From contig DYJV01000020.1 of assembly GCA_020722945.1 (NCBI GenBank), positions 1 through 36,715 of the forward strand: a DNA stretch of 36,715 nt, written 5' to 3'. The stretch comes from Candidatus Methylomirabilis sp. GTDB taxonomy: Bacteria; DYJV01. The notes under the pieces are model-generated. The model was not told the DNA's origin, ran no database searches, and saw only the letters and a list, made by a program, of their open reading frames with translations. The number at the start of each line of letters is the position of its first letter. Position 1 is the first letter of the stretch. This document shows positions 8,367 through 16,040 of the stretch, one piece after another. A program made the translations under genes and the position numbers.

Positions 8367-9470
8367 ATGGACATACACCAAAAGTATATGCAGAAATGTC
8401 TAAATATTTCTCAAAAAGCAGGTAACAAAACTTACCCAAACCCTCTGGTAGGCTGTATAATTGTCAAAAATAATAAAATAATAGCCAAAGGCTACCATAA
8501 AGAGCACGGTTATCCACATGCTGAAGTAAATGCAATTAACAATGCTACTGAAAATGTAAGTGGAGCTGATCTTTATGTCAATCTTGAACCATGTAGCCAC
8601 TTTGGGAAAACTCCACCTTGTGCAGATCTGATAATCAAATCGAAAATAAAAAATGTTTATATTGGGATGGAAGATCCTAACCCTTTGGTTGGGGGTAATG
8701 GAATAAAAAAATTACGTGAAAATGGGATAAATGTTTACACTAATATTCTTGAAGATAAATGCAGGGAGCTAAACGAACCATTTATTAAATTTATTCAGAA
8801 AAAAGAAGCATTTATCACATTAAAGATAGCAGCAACCCTTGATGGTAAAACAGCAGAACCAAGTGGATACTCCAAATGGATAACATCTGACAAATCAAGA
8901 GCTTTTGTCCATAGATTACGTTTTTTATCAACAGCTATTTTAATAGGTGCAACTACATTAAAGAGAGACAATCCCTATCTAAATACAAGAAATGGTTTAA
9001 AAGTTATAGATGAACCTTACAAGATAGTTGTATCAGAAAACCTTCAACTTGATTTTAATTCTAACATATTTAAAATTCCAGAAAAAGTTATTATAGTAAC
9101 ATCTGAAAAAAATAGAGAAAAAGTAAAAGATTACAATGTTATTACACTCCCAGAAACATTCGACAAAAAATTAGATTTCACAACTCTAAATAAGGCACTC
9201 TACAAAAAAGGTATCTATACACTATTAGCAGAGGGTGGCAGCACTCTGACATCTTACCTTTTAAAATATAAATGCGTTGATAAAATATATATCTTTTATG
9301 GTAATAGTATCATGGGTGGGAAAGATTCTATCCCTATGGTAGGTGGTGATATATTTTTCCCTTTACAAAACCCGCTTAAAATAGATATAAAGGGAGTAAA
9401 GAAAATTTCTTCTGATATTATGCTCAAAGGTTACCCTTTGTATCACAACAATAAAAACAAGGAATTTTAA
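8367..9470 (+). CDS. ribD: Bifunctional diaminohydroxyphosphoribosylaminopyrimidine deaminase / 5-amino-6-(5-phosphoribosylamino)uracil reductase
   Basis: Catalyses the second and third steps of riboflavin synthesis. The N-terminal deaminase domain shows YPNPLVGCIIVKNNKIIAKG, the zinc ligand and proton-shuttling Glu in HAEVNA, and the Cys ligands in EPCSHFGKTPPC. The C-terminal reductase domain starts near residue 145 with KIAATLDGKTAEPSGYSKWI and contains LIGATTLKRDNP and LLAEGGSTL. The 367 residues match the family. The ATG follows GGAG at about 12 bases, longer than ideal. The next gene begins 4 bases after the stop, and its SD (AAGGA) lies inside ribD, so co-translation is likely. No other rib gene is in the window. 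Confidence 0.96.
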   Translation: MDIHQKYMQKCLNISQKAGNKTYPNPLVGCIIVKNNKIIAKGYHKEHGYPHAEVNAINNATENVSGADLYVNLEPCSHFGKTPPCADLIIKSKIKNVYIGMEDPNPLVGGNGIKKLRENGINVYTNILEDKCRELNEPFIKFIQKKEAFITLKIAATLDGKTAEPSGYSKWITSDKSRAFVHRLRFLSTAILIGATTLKRDNPYLNTRNGLKVIDEPYKIVVSENLQLDFNSNIFKIPEKVIIVTSEKNREKVKDYNVITLPETFDKKLDFTTLNKALYKKGIYTLLAEGGSTLTSYLLKYKCVDKIYIFYGNSIMGGKDSIPMVGGDIFFPLQNPLKIDIKGVKKISSDIMLKGYPLYHNNKNKEF

Positions 9471-9473
9471 GAG

Positions 9474-10712
9474 TTGAAAAAAGAAGATTTTATAGTATTT
9501 AACAAACTTACAAAAACTCTCCTCTCTAAAAGGCTTTCACATAAGATAAAATTAAAGAGAGCTCTCTCTATCATACTATCCCATACAAAGTGTAACCGTG
9601 GTTCTATTATGCTAAAAAACAACGATACTCTTGAGATTGTTGCCTCTACAAATGCCAAATTAATAGGAGTATCAACCCCATTAGATGATACCCGTAGCCC
9701 AGCAGTTAAAGCATTCAAAGAGCTGAAAATACTAAACCTAAAAACAGACTGTTCAAAAAAACAGTATAAAAACTTTACAACATTCTTGATTACCCCAATA
9801 AAGGTAAATAATGACGCTTACGGAGTAATCAACCTCACAGAAAAAGATAATGATCAAGATTTTACTGATAAAGATACAAAATTTATAAGCAAATTTGTAG
9901 AATCAATATCAATATTAATAGAAAATCTATACCTTACAAGTGAATTAGAAAATAAAAACAGTAAACTTACAACCACCCTTGATGAATTGAAGAAAACACA
10001 AAAATTTAGAGATGAATTGTCCAATATGATAATCCACGATCTTAAAAGTCCTTTATCAGAAATCATTGCTAATCTTGATATATTGTATCGAGATAGCTAC
10101 GTGAAGGATAATCTTTTTGATGTTGTTGATGCAGGAATCAAGGGTGCCCAAGATATGATGTCAATGATCCAGAATCTTGTAGATATTTATAAGATTGAGC
10201 AGAATAATCTAATTCTTAACAAAAACCTTGAAGATATAAATAATCTTTTACAAGAGACTGTTCACAAACTCTATAGTCTTATAATAGAGAAGAAACAGAA
10301 GCTATATCTCAATCTTGATAAAAGTATTCCACTTACAAATATCGACAAATTATTAATATTAAGGATTTTTTACAATCTCCTCAACAATGCAATAAAATAC
10401 TCACCTATAAAAAAAAGTATTTATATTCTAACCCAAAAAATAGATAATAACATCCTTATAGAAATTAAAAATACAGGTGTTGGAATCGCCAACAATCAGC
10501 TCACTAAAATTTTTGATAAATTTTATTCAATACAGAGAGGGCAAGACAATTCAGGTCTCGGATTAACCTTTGTTAAACTCGCAGTGGAAACACACAACGG
10601 AATTATAAAAGTTTTTAGCAAAAAAGATTTATGGACAAAATTTCAAATATTTTTACCAATAGAGGAAGACAAAAATGTCTTGGACCAAAAAATTCTCGAT
10701 TTGACACTTTAA
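9474..10712 (+). CDS. Soluble GAF-domain sensor histidine kinase
   Basis: A 412-residue cytoplasmic kinase with no membrane segment. A GAF domain covers about residues 20-145 (CNRGSIMLKN, FLITPIKVNNDAYGVINLTE). A coiled-coil stalk (about 148-180) leads to HisKA with His188 in SNMIIHDLKSPLSE. HATPase_c follows with the N-box NLLNNAIKYSP, NTGVGIA and the G2 box SGLGLTFVKLAVE. The TTG start at 9474 is supported by AAGGA inside the end of ribD about 10 bases upstream. The receiver-TPR gene begins 3 bases after its stop, making these two an obvious kinase-regulator pair. The GAF ligand cannot be deduced. Confidence 0.92.
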   Translation: MKKEDFIVFNKLTKTLLSKRLSHKIKLKRALSIILSHTKCNRGSIMLKNNDTLEIVASTNAKLIGVSTPLDDTRSPAVKAFKELKILNLKTDCSKKQYKNFTTFLITPIKVNNDAYGVINLTEKDNDQDFTDKDTKFISKFVESISILIENLYLTSELENKNSKLTTTLDELKKTQKFRDELSNMIIHDLKSPLSEIIANLDILYRDSYVKDNLFDVVDAGIKGAQDMMSMIQNLVDIYKIEQNNLILNKNLEDINNLLQETVHKLYSLIIEKKQKLYLNLDKSIPLTNIDKLLILRIFYNLLNNAIKYSPIKKSIYILTQKIDNNILIEIKNTGVGIANNQLTKIFDKFYSIQRGQDNSGLGLTFVKLAVETHNGIIKVFSKKDLWTKFQIFLPIEEDKNVLDQKILDLTL

Positions 10713-10715
10713 AAA

Positions 10716-11897
10716 ATGTCAAGAATAGATTTTAAAAACAAAAATGACAAAAATATTGTTTTTCTAATAGTGGATGATATTCCCAATATGCGTAGAACAT
10801 TGAGGAATATGCTAAAACATTTAGGCTATAAGAATATTTTTGAGACAGAAAACGGAAGGGCTGCACTTGCAAAGGTCAAAGTTCAACCTATTAACTTCAT
10901 AATAACAGACATTAATATGCCTATAATAAATGGAATCGAATTTATCAAAGTTATCAGAAAAGATCCTAAATTAAAATTTATACCCATTATTGTAATCACA
11001 GGTGAAACTGACAAAAACAGCATAGCTAATGCAGCAGAAGTAGGAGCTGACGAATACCTGATAAAACCTTTTTTCGTAACAACCTTAGAAACAAAGATAA
11101 AATCAACCATAAACTCCCTAATAAACCCAGAAAAAAGCCACTACCACTACATAAAGGGTGTCCAATACTACGACAACAACCAATTTGTTGAGGCTCTTGA
11201 TGAATTCAAAGAATCTGTAAAAATAGATAAAAAGTTTTCAAAAGCTTACTCTGGAATGGCAAACATATTTATTAAAAATAATCAGATTGACAAAGCTGAA
11301 ATGGTAATAAATGAATCTTTAAAGCACAACCCAAACTATATTGAAGCTTATCAGATATTAGGCGATATATACAAAACCAAAAAAGATATAAAAACAGCAA
11401 TACAATATTTTCAAAAAGCCTACTCACTTAATCCTAAAAATTTAGAGAGAATAATAAATTTAGCTCAAATAAATATAGAGATATCAAATAAAAATGAAGC
11501 TGACAAATACCTAAAAATAGCACTAAATACTGACAACACACAAGAAACAAAAAATAAAATAGCAGATATCTATCTTGAAAGTGGAAATTACGACAAAGCT
11601 ATCGAAATTTACGGTAAAATAGTGCAAGAGAATCCTGTTTACCTTCTCGCTTACAACAAAATGGGAATAGCATACAGAAAGCAGCAGAAATTTGACGAAG
11701 CAATAGAATCGTATAAAAAAGCCGTCACCTATGGGGGGGAGGACAAAAATGTTTACTACAATATGAGCAGAACTTATTACGAAAAAGGTGATATCGAAAA
11801 AGCAGCTACATTTGCTGAAAAAGCTTTAAAAATAGACCCAGATTTTATTGAAGCAAAGGAAGTATTAGCTGTTTTTAAAAAAAATATTAAGCCCTGA
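10716..11897 (+). CDS. Response regulator receiver domain fused to TPR repeats
   Basis: A 393-residue protein. The N-terminal CheY-like receiver (about 14-130) has acidic pocket residues Asp20/Asp21, phosphoacceptor Asp65 in FIITDINMP, Thr95 in VITGETD and Lys117 in YLIKPF, so it should be phosphorylatable. From about residue 143 to the end there are roughly seven 34-residue TPR units, with typical wording such as GDIYKTKKDIKTAIQYFQKA and KMGIAYRKQQKFDEAIESY. TPRs bind proteins, so the output is probably partner binding and not transcription. No clear SD precedes the ATG; it starts 3 bases after the kinase stop and may depend on translational coupling. Its last 33 bases overlap the 3' end of the radical SAM gene on the other strand. 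Confidence 0.92.
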   Translation: MSRIDFKNKNDKNIVFLIVDDIPNMRRTLRNMLKHLGYKNIFETENGRAALAKVKVQPINFIITDINMPIINGIEFIKVIRKDPKLKFIPIIVITGETDKNSIANAAEVGADEYLIKPFFVTTLETKIKSTINSLINPEKSHYHYIKGVQYYDNNQFVEALDEFKESVKIDKKFSKAYSGMANIFIKNNQIDKAEMVINESLKHNPNYIEAYQILGDIYKTKKDIKTAIQYFQKAYSLNPKNLERIINLAQINIEISNKNEADKYLKIALNTDNTQETKNKIADIYLESGNYDKAIEIYGKIVQENPVYLLAYNKMGIAYRKQQKFDEAIESYKKAVTYGGEDKNVYYNMSRTYYEKGDIEKAATFAEKALKIDPDFIEAKEVLAVFKKNIKP

Positions 11898-12782
11898 AAT
11901 AATTGATGATATCCTAAGATCCAATGCCATAGATAACTCCACATGTGCCGCAAACCCACAAAGTTTGCAGTTGATTTGGTCCCTATTTTTAAGGTAACAT
12001 CCATGGTTAATAACACCATTAGGTTCAGCATTTATAAGCCCTTCGGGGTGGCATTTCCAACTATTGTTTTTGAGTGCCTCAAGAGCTTCAACAGAATCAA
12101 GTAATGGGAGTTTCTCTCTTTTTAGCTCTATTAATCTGTTTAAGAGTGAAATTCTTTTATCTTTTTCAAGAAAAAGGTCAAAATTCTCATTATAAGGATA
12201 GTAAAATTGGATTGTAATCCCATTTACAATATTTTTTAGATAACATACAAGAGCAGGGATCTCTAAATAATTTAGAGAGTTGATACAAATATTAGCATAA
12301 ATATTAGGAAGCCCCTTTATTACTCTCTTCTTTACGGCAAACTCCTTTATATTTGATATAACTCTCTGGAAATTCCCTTGACCTCTTATCATATCGTGTG
12401 TATCACCTATCCCATCAATGCTTACCCATATTGAATCAGCAGGATAATCAAAACCATTTAACCCATTTGTTGTGAAATTAACACTAAAAAATTTACCCTT
12501 TGCATATTTTATAACATCAGTAAAATTATAACCGTCCTGACTCCACAGAGTAGGTTCTCCACCTTCAAAAATAATTATCTTTGCACCCGAGTTTGATAGA
12601 TGATCAATAACTTCCTTTACCTTCTCAAATATAAGGGGCGTATCACTATTTTTCCAGAAAGGGCAATGCTTACACCTCATATTGCATTTGTAGGTAATCT
12701 TATACCCAGCAAGAAGTGGAGATTTCTTGAAAAGATAATTGAAATATGCAGATGGTAAATTTAATACTTTTAGAAGATTCAT
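11865..12782 (-). CDS. Radical SAM protein with C-terminal Cys cluster, function unknown
   Basis: The 305-residue product carries the radical SAM [4Fe-4S] motif CNMRCKHC (Cys33, 37, 40) after the typical GYKITYK lead-in, then FEGGEPTLW (the GGE SAM-binding motif), TTNGLNG and SIDGIGDTHDMIRG. Further Cys residues near the C-terminus (WKCHPEG, HGCYLKN, INCKLCGF) could hold an auxiliary cluster as in SPASM or HpnH-like proteins. The substrate cannot be told from sequence. Its 3' end overlaps the receiver-TPR gene by 33 bases in convergent orientation. Upstream lies a region with nested inverted repeats (12844-12887). No peptide precursor or maturase gene is visible next to it. Confidence 0.88.
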   Translation of the reverse strand: MNLLKVLNLPSAYFNYLFKKSPLLAGYKITYKCNMRCKHCPFWKNSDTPLIFEKVKEVIDHLSNSGAKIIIFEGGEPTLWSQDGYNFTDVIKYAKGKFFSVNFTTNGLNGFDYPADSIWVSIDGIGDTHDMIRGQGNFQRVISNIKEFAVKKRVIKGLPNIYANICINSLNYLEIPALVCYLKNIVNGITIQFYYPYNENFDLFLEKDKRISLLNRLIELKREKLPLLDSVEALEALKNNSWKCHPEGLINAEPNGVINHGCYLKNRDQINCKLCGFAAHVELSMALDLRISSIISGLNIFFKNS

Positions 12783-12843
12783 TTTATGGTTAATTTTTAC
12801 TCAACCCAATAAATCATTAACAATTTTTTAACAAAAGCAGACT

Positions 12844-12887
12844 TAATCACAACTCTAATAACAGGTTATTAACAATTATTGTGATTA
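12844..12887. repeat. Nested perfect inverted repeats upstream of the radical SAM gene
   Basis: The outer arms TAATCACAA (12844-12852) and TTGTGATTA (12879-12887) are perfect 9-base complements. Inside lies a second perfect palindrome, TAATAAC (12856-12862) AG GTTATTA (12865-12871). The two centres are offset by 2 bases. A 10-base direct repeat ATTAACAATT occurs at 12816-12825 and 12868-12877. It could be a double operator or a leader-RNA structure for the minus-strand radical SAM gene starting at 12782. No terminator-like T-run follows. Confidence 0.55.
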
Positions 12888-12998
12888 CAGCCTATAATTA
12901 TCAGCAAATACTCATTTTTTGTAAATATATGAAATAACTTAATAAAAATAAAAATAAATAAAAATATATTAAAGATCATAAGGATTTATTCACATATT

Positions 12999-13775
12999 TC
13001 AAGGTTTTTTAGATTCTTCCCAGTAAAAATCCATCTCTTTCAGCGATGAAGCATCCAAACTCTTCCCTTTTTCCAAGAGTTTATCCTCTATATAGAGAAA
13101 TCTCTTCATAAATTTACTGTTTGAATTATTTAAAGCTTGCTCTGGATTTATATTTAAAAATCTACATAAATTAACAATCATAAATAAAACATCTCCAATT
13201 TCCTCTTCAATGTGGCGACTATCTTTTTCAATAAGAGCCTCTTCAACTTCATCCAACTCTTCCCCCAATTTTTCAAATATATTAGCAACACTGCTCCAGT
13301 CAAAACCTACTTTTGCAACCCTTTTTGTAATTTCGTAAGATTTTAACAAAGCTGGTAAAGATTTGGGGATACTGTCAAAGAATCTTCTACTCTCTTTACC
13401 CTTCTCTCTACTCTTTATATCATCCCAATTTTTGTTTATGGTAGCAATATCTGCACCTTTGAGATCACCAAAAACATGGGGATGTCTTCTTATAATTTTT
13501 GATATTATCTCTTCAAAAACAGAGTATTCAGAAAATTCTCCCTGCTCTTCAGCAATAACAATCTGAAATACGAGATGTAGAAAAAGATCTCCCAGCTCCT
13601 CTTTTATCTTATCTTTATCATTTTCATGCACAGCATCTGCAAATTCGTAAACCTCTTCTAAAAATTGAGGAAGTAAAGAGATTGAAGTTTGCTCCCTGTC
13701 CCATGGACAACCATCTGGTGCTCTTAGATCTTTTATCAAAGATTTTAATCTTTGAAAATTAATACTATCTTCCAT
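12999..13775 (-). CDS. mazG: Nucleoside triphosphate pyrophosphohydrolase MazG
   Basis: Hydrolyses NTPs or dNTPs to the monophosphate and pyrophosphate, a nucleotide-pool cleaning role. The 258-residue protein holds two tandem MazG domains, as in the E. coli-type enzyme. The first begins LIKDLRAPDGCPWDREQT and has EELGDLFLHLVFQ with metal-binding Glu/Asp. The second has GFDWSSVANIFEKLGEELDE, then EEEIGDVLFMIVNLCRFL. The terminal KEMDFYWEESKK is also characteristic. A weak purine-rich AAGGG lies about 12 bases before the ATG. It is read toward the radical SAM gene, with 216 bases between them, and probably has its own promoter. Confidence 0.95.
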   Translation of the reverse strand: MEDSINFQRLKSLIKDLRAPDGCPWDREQTSISLLPQFLEEVYEFADAVHENDKDKIKEELGDLFLHLVFQIVIAEEQGEFSEYSVFEEIISKIIRRHPHVFGDLKGADIATINKNWDDIKSREKGKESRRFFDSIPKSLPALLKSYEITKRVAKVGFDWSSVANIFEKLGEELDEVEEALIEKDSRHIEEEIGDVLFMIVNLCRFLNINPEQALNNSNSKFMKRFLYIEDKLLEKGKSLDASSLKEMDFYWEESKKP

Positions 13776-13890
13776 TTGGATATTTTCCCTTATATTTATT
13801 TGATGAAAAGTAACTTTTGTGAGTGTGAATTATTGAAATAGGGTAAAAATATTTGATAGATAATACTATTAAAAAAATATTTTTACAATA

Positions 13891-13923
13891 AAAAAGGCAC
13901 AACTAAAAGAGCTGTGCCTTTTT
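13891..13923 (-). terminator. Intrinsic terminator after the Sec-peroxiredoxin gene
   Basis: Arms GGCACA (13896-13901) and TGTGCC (13913-13918), flanked by AAAAA and TTTTT, form a stem around a short loop, with CT/AG extending it after one mismatch. Read on the minus strand, the hairpin ends in a U-run and lies 30 bases after the peroxiredoxin stop. The flanks are symmetric, so it could act in both directions. Confidence 0.8.
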
Positions 13924-13953
13924 TGAAATTTGATACATTAGATAAAAATTGGA

Positions 13954-14565
13954 CTATTCACCAACCTTCCATACCTTCCATACATTGCCAACAAGTTCTG
14001 GAGAAGGTTTTAATGTTTTCTTGCCAGGCTCCCAGCCTGCTGGACAAGCTTCTGTGCCACCAGCTTTTCTTACATGCTGAAAAGCTTTGAACTGTCTTAT
14101 AACTTCATTAACATTTCTACCAACCGGCGGAGAAAGAATTTCGATTGCCTGAATGATTCCATCAGGATCAATTATAAAACGTCCCCTGACATTTAAACCT
14201 CGTGCCTCATCATAAACACCATAATCTTTACCAATAGCTCCAGTAGGGTCAGTAAGAAGGGTATAAGGGTAATGACCTCCATCTACCATTTTTGAAAGCT
14301 CTGTCTCGTCCCAAATCTTATGGATAAACTCTTTATCAACACTAATTGGAAAAACTTCTACTCCAAGCTCTTTAAACTTATCTTTTTGAGCAGCAACTGC
14401 TGCTAACTCTGTAGGTCAAACAAAGGTAAAATCAGCAGGATAAAAACATAACATTACCCACTTCCCAAGATAGTTAGAAAGTTTAAACTCTCTGAAATCA
14501 CCATTAAAATAAGCTGTTGTTTCAAAATCAGGTGCTTTTAATCCAACTTTTGCTTTAACTGACAT
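13954..14565 (-). CDS. prxU: Selenocysteine-containing typical 2-Cys peroxiredoxin (in-frame UGA = Sec50)
   Basis: Reduces peroxides in the cytoplasm using a catalytic selenol. The frame reads [39 protein letters not shown] (14418-14416), [28 protein letters not shown] and so on to the stop at 13954. Everything after the TGA is in frame and fully conserved, and the TGA replaces the peroxidatic Cys of the invariant FTFVCPTE motif. The resolving Cys is present as Cys174 (TEACPAGW). Length 203 is normal, counting from the ATG at 14565, which follows AAGGAGG at 7 bases. An in-frame ATG at 14649, also with GGAGG, would add 28 residues. A hairpin starts 11 bases after the UGA. Sec-peroxiredoxins (PrxU) are known in other anaerobes. 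Automatic callers would split this into two short genes at 14416-14649 and 13954-14289. Confidence 0.93.
14389..14404 (-). promoter_or_regulatory. Candidate bacterial SECIS hairpin for Sec insertion
   Basis: On the minus strand, AGCAGC, loop AGTT, GCTGCT form a perfect 6-pair stem that starts 11 bases after the UGA. In the E. coli fdhF SECIS the minimal upper stem-loop also starts 11 bases after the UGA and carries essential G and U in the loop; here the loop contains GU. The same bases encode the conserved AAVAA of peroxiredoxins, so part of the pairing could be coincidental. The Sec-tRNA and SelB genes are not in this window. Confidence 0.6.
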
Positions 14566-14649
14566 CTCTTCTCCTCCTTCATATTTTATGTTATTACTTG
14601 ATTCCACAACTTCAGCAACTTGCGGTTTATTTTTCTTCAAACAAGCCAT
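14566..14649 (-). other. Possible 28-residue N-terminal extension or leader of prxU
   Basis: An in-frame ATG at 14649, with GGAGG 5 bases upstream, opens [16 protein letters not shown] and runs without a stop into the SD region (read as EGGEE) and the second ATG. Normal 2-Cys peroxiredoxins have nothing here. Either two protein forms are made or one start is unused; the second start has the better spacing and gives the family length. Confidence 0.4.
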
Positions 14650-14725
14650 CTATCCCTCCCACATTATAAAAATTCAATCAAAAATATATAAGAATAAATT
14701 ATATATATCATTTATTGATAATTGT

Positions 14726-14774
14726 TACTTATATCTCTTACCAATAAAAGTCAAGAAGATTAATCATTATTAAT
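14726..14774 (-). promoter_or_regulatory. Candidate promoter and inverted-repeat operator for prxU
   Basis: On the minus strand TTGACT (14754-14749) and TAAGTA (14731-14726) are 17 bases apart, about 80 bases before the first possible start. Four bases upstream of the -35 lies ATTAAT CATT ATTAAT (14759-14774), a perfect inverted repeat. It loosely recalls AT-rich Fur/PerR-type boxes but matches neither well. The rest of 14650-14935, between the divergent prxU and hisC genes, shows no other feature. Confidence 0.4.
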
Positions 14775-14935
14775 GCTAAACCTTAATAAATCATTGATAA
14801 AAGTTCAAAATAAACAAAGAATTTGATATTGCTTTTTAATCAATAATAATATAAGAGTTGTATCTTGTTTAGAAATATTACATTCTATTTTATTATATTT
14901 TCCACAAAAAGATCACATTTTGGAGCTAACATACT

Positions 14936-16039
14936 ATGATAAAACCCACTGCCAACATAGAAAACATTATCCCTTATAAAGCAGGGAAGACAATTGAAGA
15001 GATCAAAAGAAGATACAATATAGAAAAGATAATTAAATTAGGTTCCAACGAAAATTCACTCGGAACCTCCCCAAAAGCACTAAAAGCAATAAGAAATTTT
15101 AGTAAAAAAGCAAATCTATACCCTGACAGCTCATGTTATGAGCTAATAAAAAAGATGTCAAAAATACTTGATGTATCACCTTCAAATCTTATCTTTGGCA
15201 ATGGTTCAAATGAGATAATAGAGCTTGTTTTTAGAGCTTTTATATCTGAAGGCTCAGAGATAATTTCATCTTTTCCAACTTTCTCATTTTATAAAATATG
15301 TGCAAAAACTACTTTGGGTAAATTTACAGAAGTCCCCCTCAAAAATAATTTTATAGATACACCTCAAATCATAAAACATATCAACAGCAATACAAAGATA
15401 GTTATACTATGCAACCCTAACAACCCTACAGGCACAGTAATTGGACAAAAAGCTATTATAGACATTATCTCCTCTTTAAATGACGACTCTCTTTTGGTAA
15501 TAGACGAAGCCTATATCGAATTTACTGATAAATCACTTGGGATAGATTCAATCTCCCTTTTAAAAAATTTTCCAAATAAAAATATACTTATATCAAGGAC
15601 ATTCTCAAAAATATATGGGTTATCATCACTTCGTATAGGATACGCTGTTTCAAATGAATACATTATCAATTATCTTAACAGAGTTAGACAACCTTTCAAT
15701 GTAAACGGTTTTGCACAAGCAGCTGCATTGGAAGCACTTGATGATACAGCATTTCTTAATAAAACAATCAAAACTATCTCAAAAGGTAAAAAATACCTTT
15801 ACAAAGAGTTTTCAAAACTGAAAATAAATTATATAGATAGTGAGACAAATTTTATATTTTTTGAAACCAAATTTGACAATGATACTATTTTTGAAGAATT
15901 TCTTAAAAGAGGGGTAATTATACGCTCATTAAAAAGTTTCGGCTACGACAAAGCATTAAGGGTTACAATTGGAAAAGAGAGAGAGAATCAAATCTTTATT
16001 CAAGCATTGAAAAACATCTTAAAAGAGAGAGATAAATAA
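14936..16039 (+). CDS. hisC: Histidinol-phosphate aminotransferase
   Basis: PLP-dependent transfer of the amino group from glutamate to imidazole-acetol phosphate, the seventh step of histidine synthesis. The 367-residue product has the fold-type I aminotransferase series: LGSNENSLGTSPKAL near the N-terminus, FGNGSNEIIEL, CNPNNPTGTVIG, DEAYIEF with the PLP-binding Asp, and ISRTFSKIYGLSSLRIGYA with the Schiff-base Lys. The C-terminal RGVIIRSLKSFGYDKALRVT is typical of HisC. GGAG lies 10 bases before the ATG. Only 1 base separates it from cmk, so the two are co-transcribed; no other his gene is near. Some HisC-like enzymes act on aromatic keto acids; HisC is the best reading. Confidence 0.94.
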   Translation: MIKPTANIENIIPYKAGKTIEEIKRRYNIEKIIKLGSNENSLGTSPKALKAIRNFSKKANLYPDSSCYELIKKMSKILDVSPSNLIFGNGSNEIIELVFRAFISEGSEIISSFPTFSFYKICAKTTLGKFTEVPLKNNFIDTPQIIKHINSNTKIVILCNPNNPTGTVIGQKAIIDIISSLNDDSLLVIDEAYIEFTDKSLGIDSISLLKNFPNKNILISRTFSKIYGLSSLRIGYAVSNEYIINYLNRVRQPFNVNGFAQAAALEALDDTAFLNKTIKTISKGKKYLYKEFSKLKINYIDSETNFIFFETKFDNDTIFEEFLKRGVIIRSLKSFGYDKALRVTIGKERENQIFIQALKNILKERDK

Positions 16040-16040
16040 A

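Noticed and set aside
12986-12994. DnaA-box match TTATTCACA near the end of mazG, with AT-rich spacer nearby, as a replication origin
   Set aside because: Only one box was found, and no dnaA, dnaN, gidA or rpmH gene is near.
13954-14649. Peroxiredoxin as a nonsense-mutated pseudogene or two separate small genes
   Set aside because: The only stop is TGA at the exact peroxidatic-Cys codon, both sides are fully conserved in one frame, and a hairpin follows at the right spacing. Selenocysteine explains this far better.
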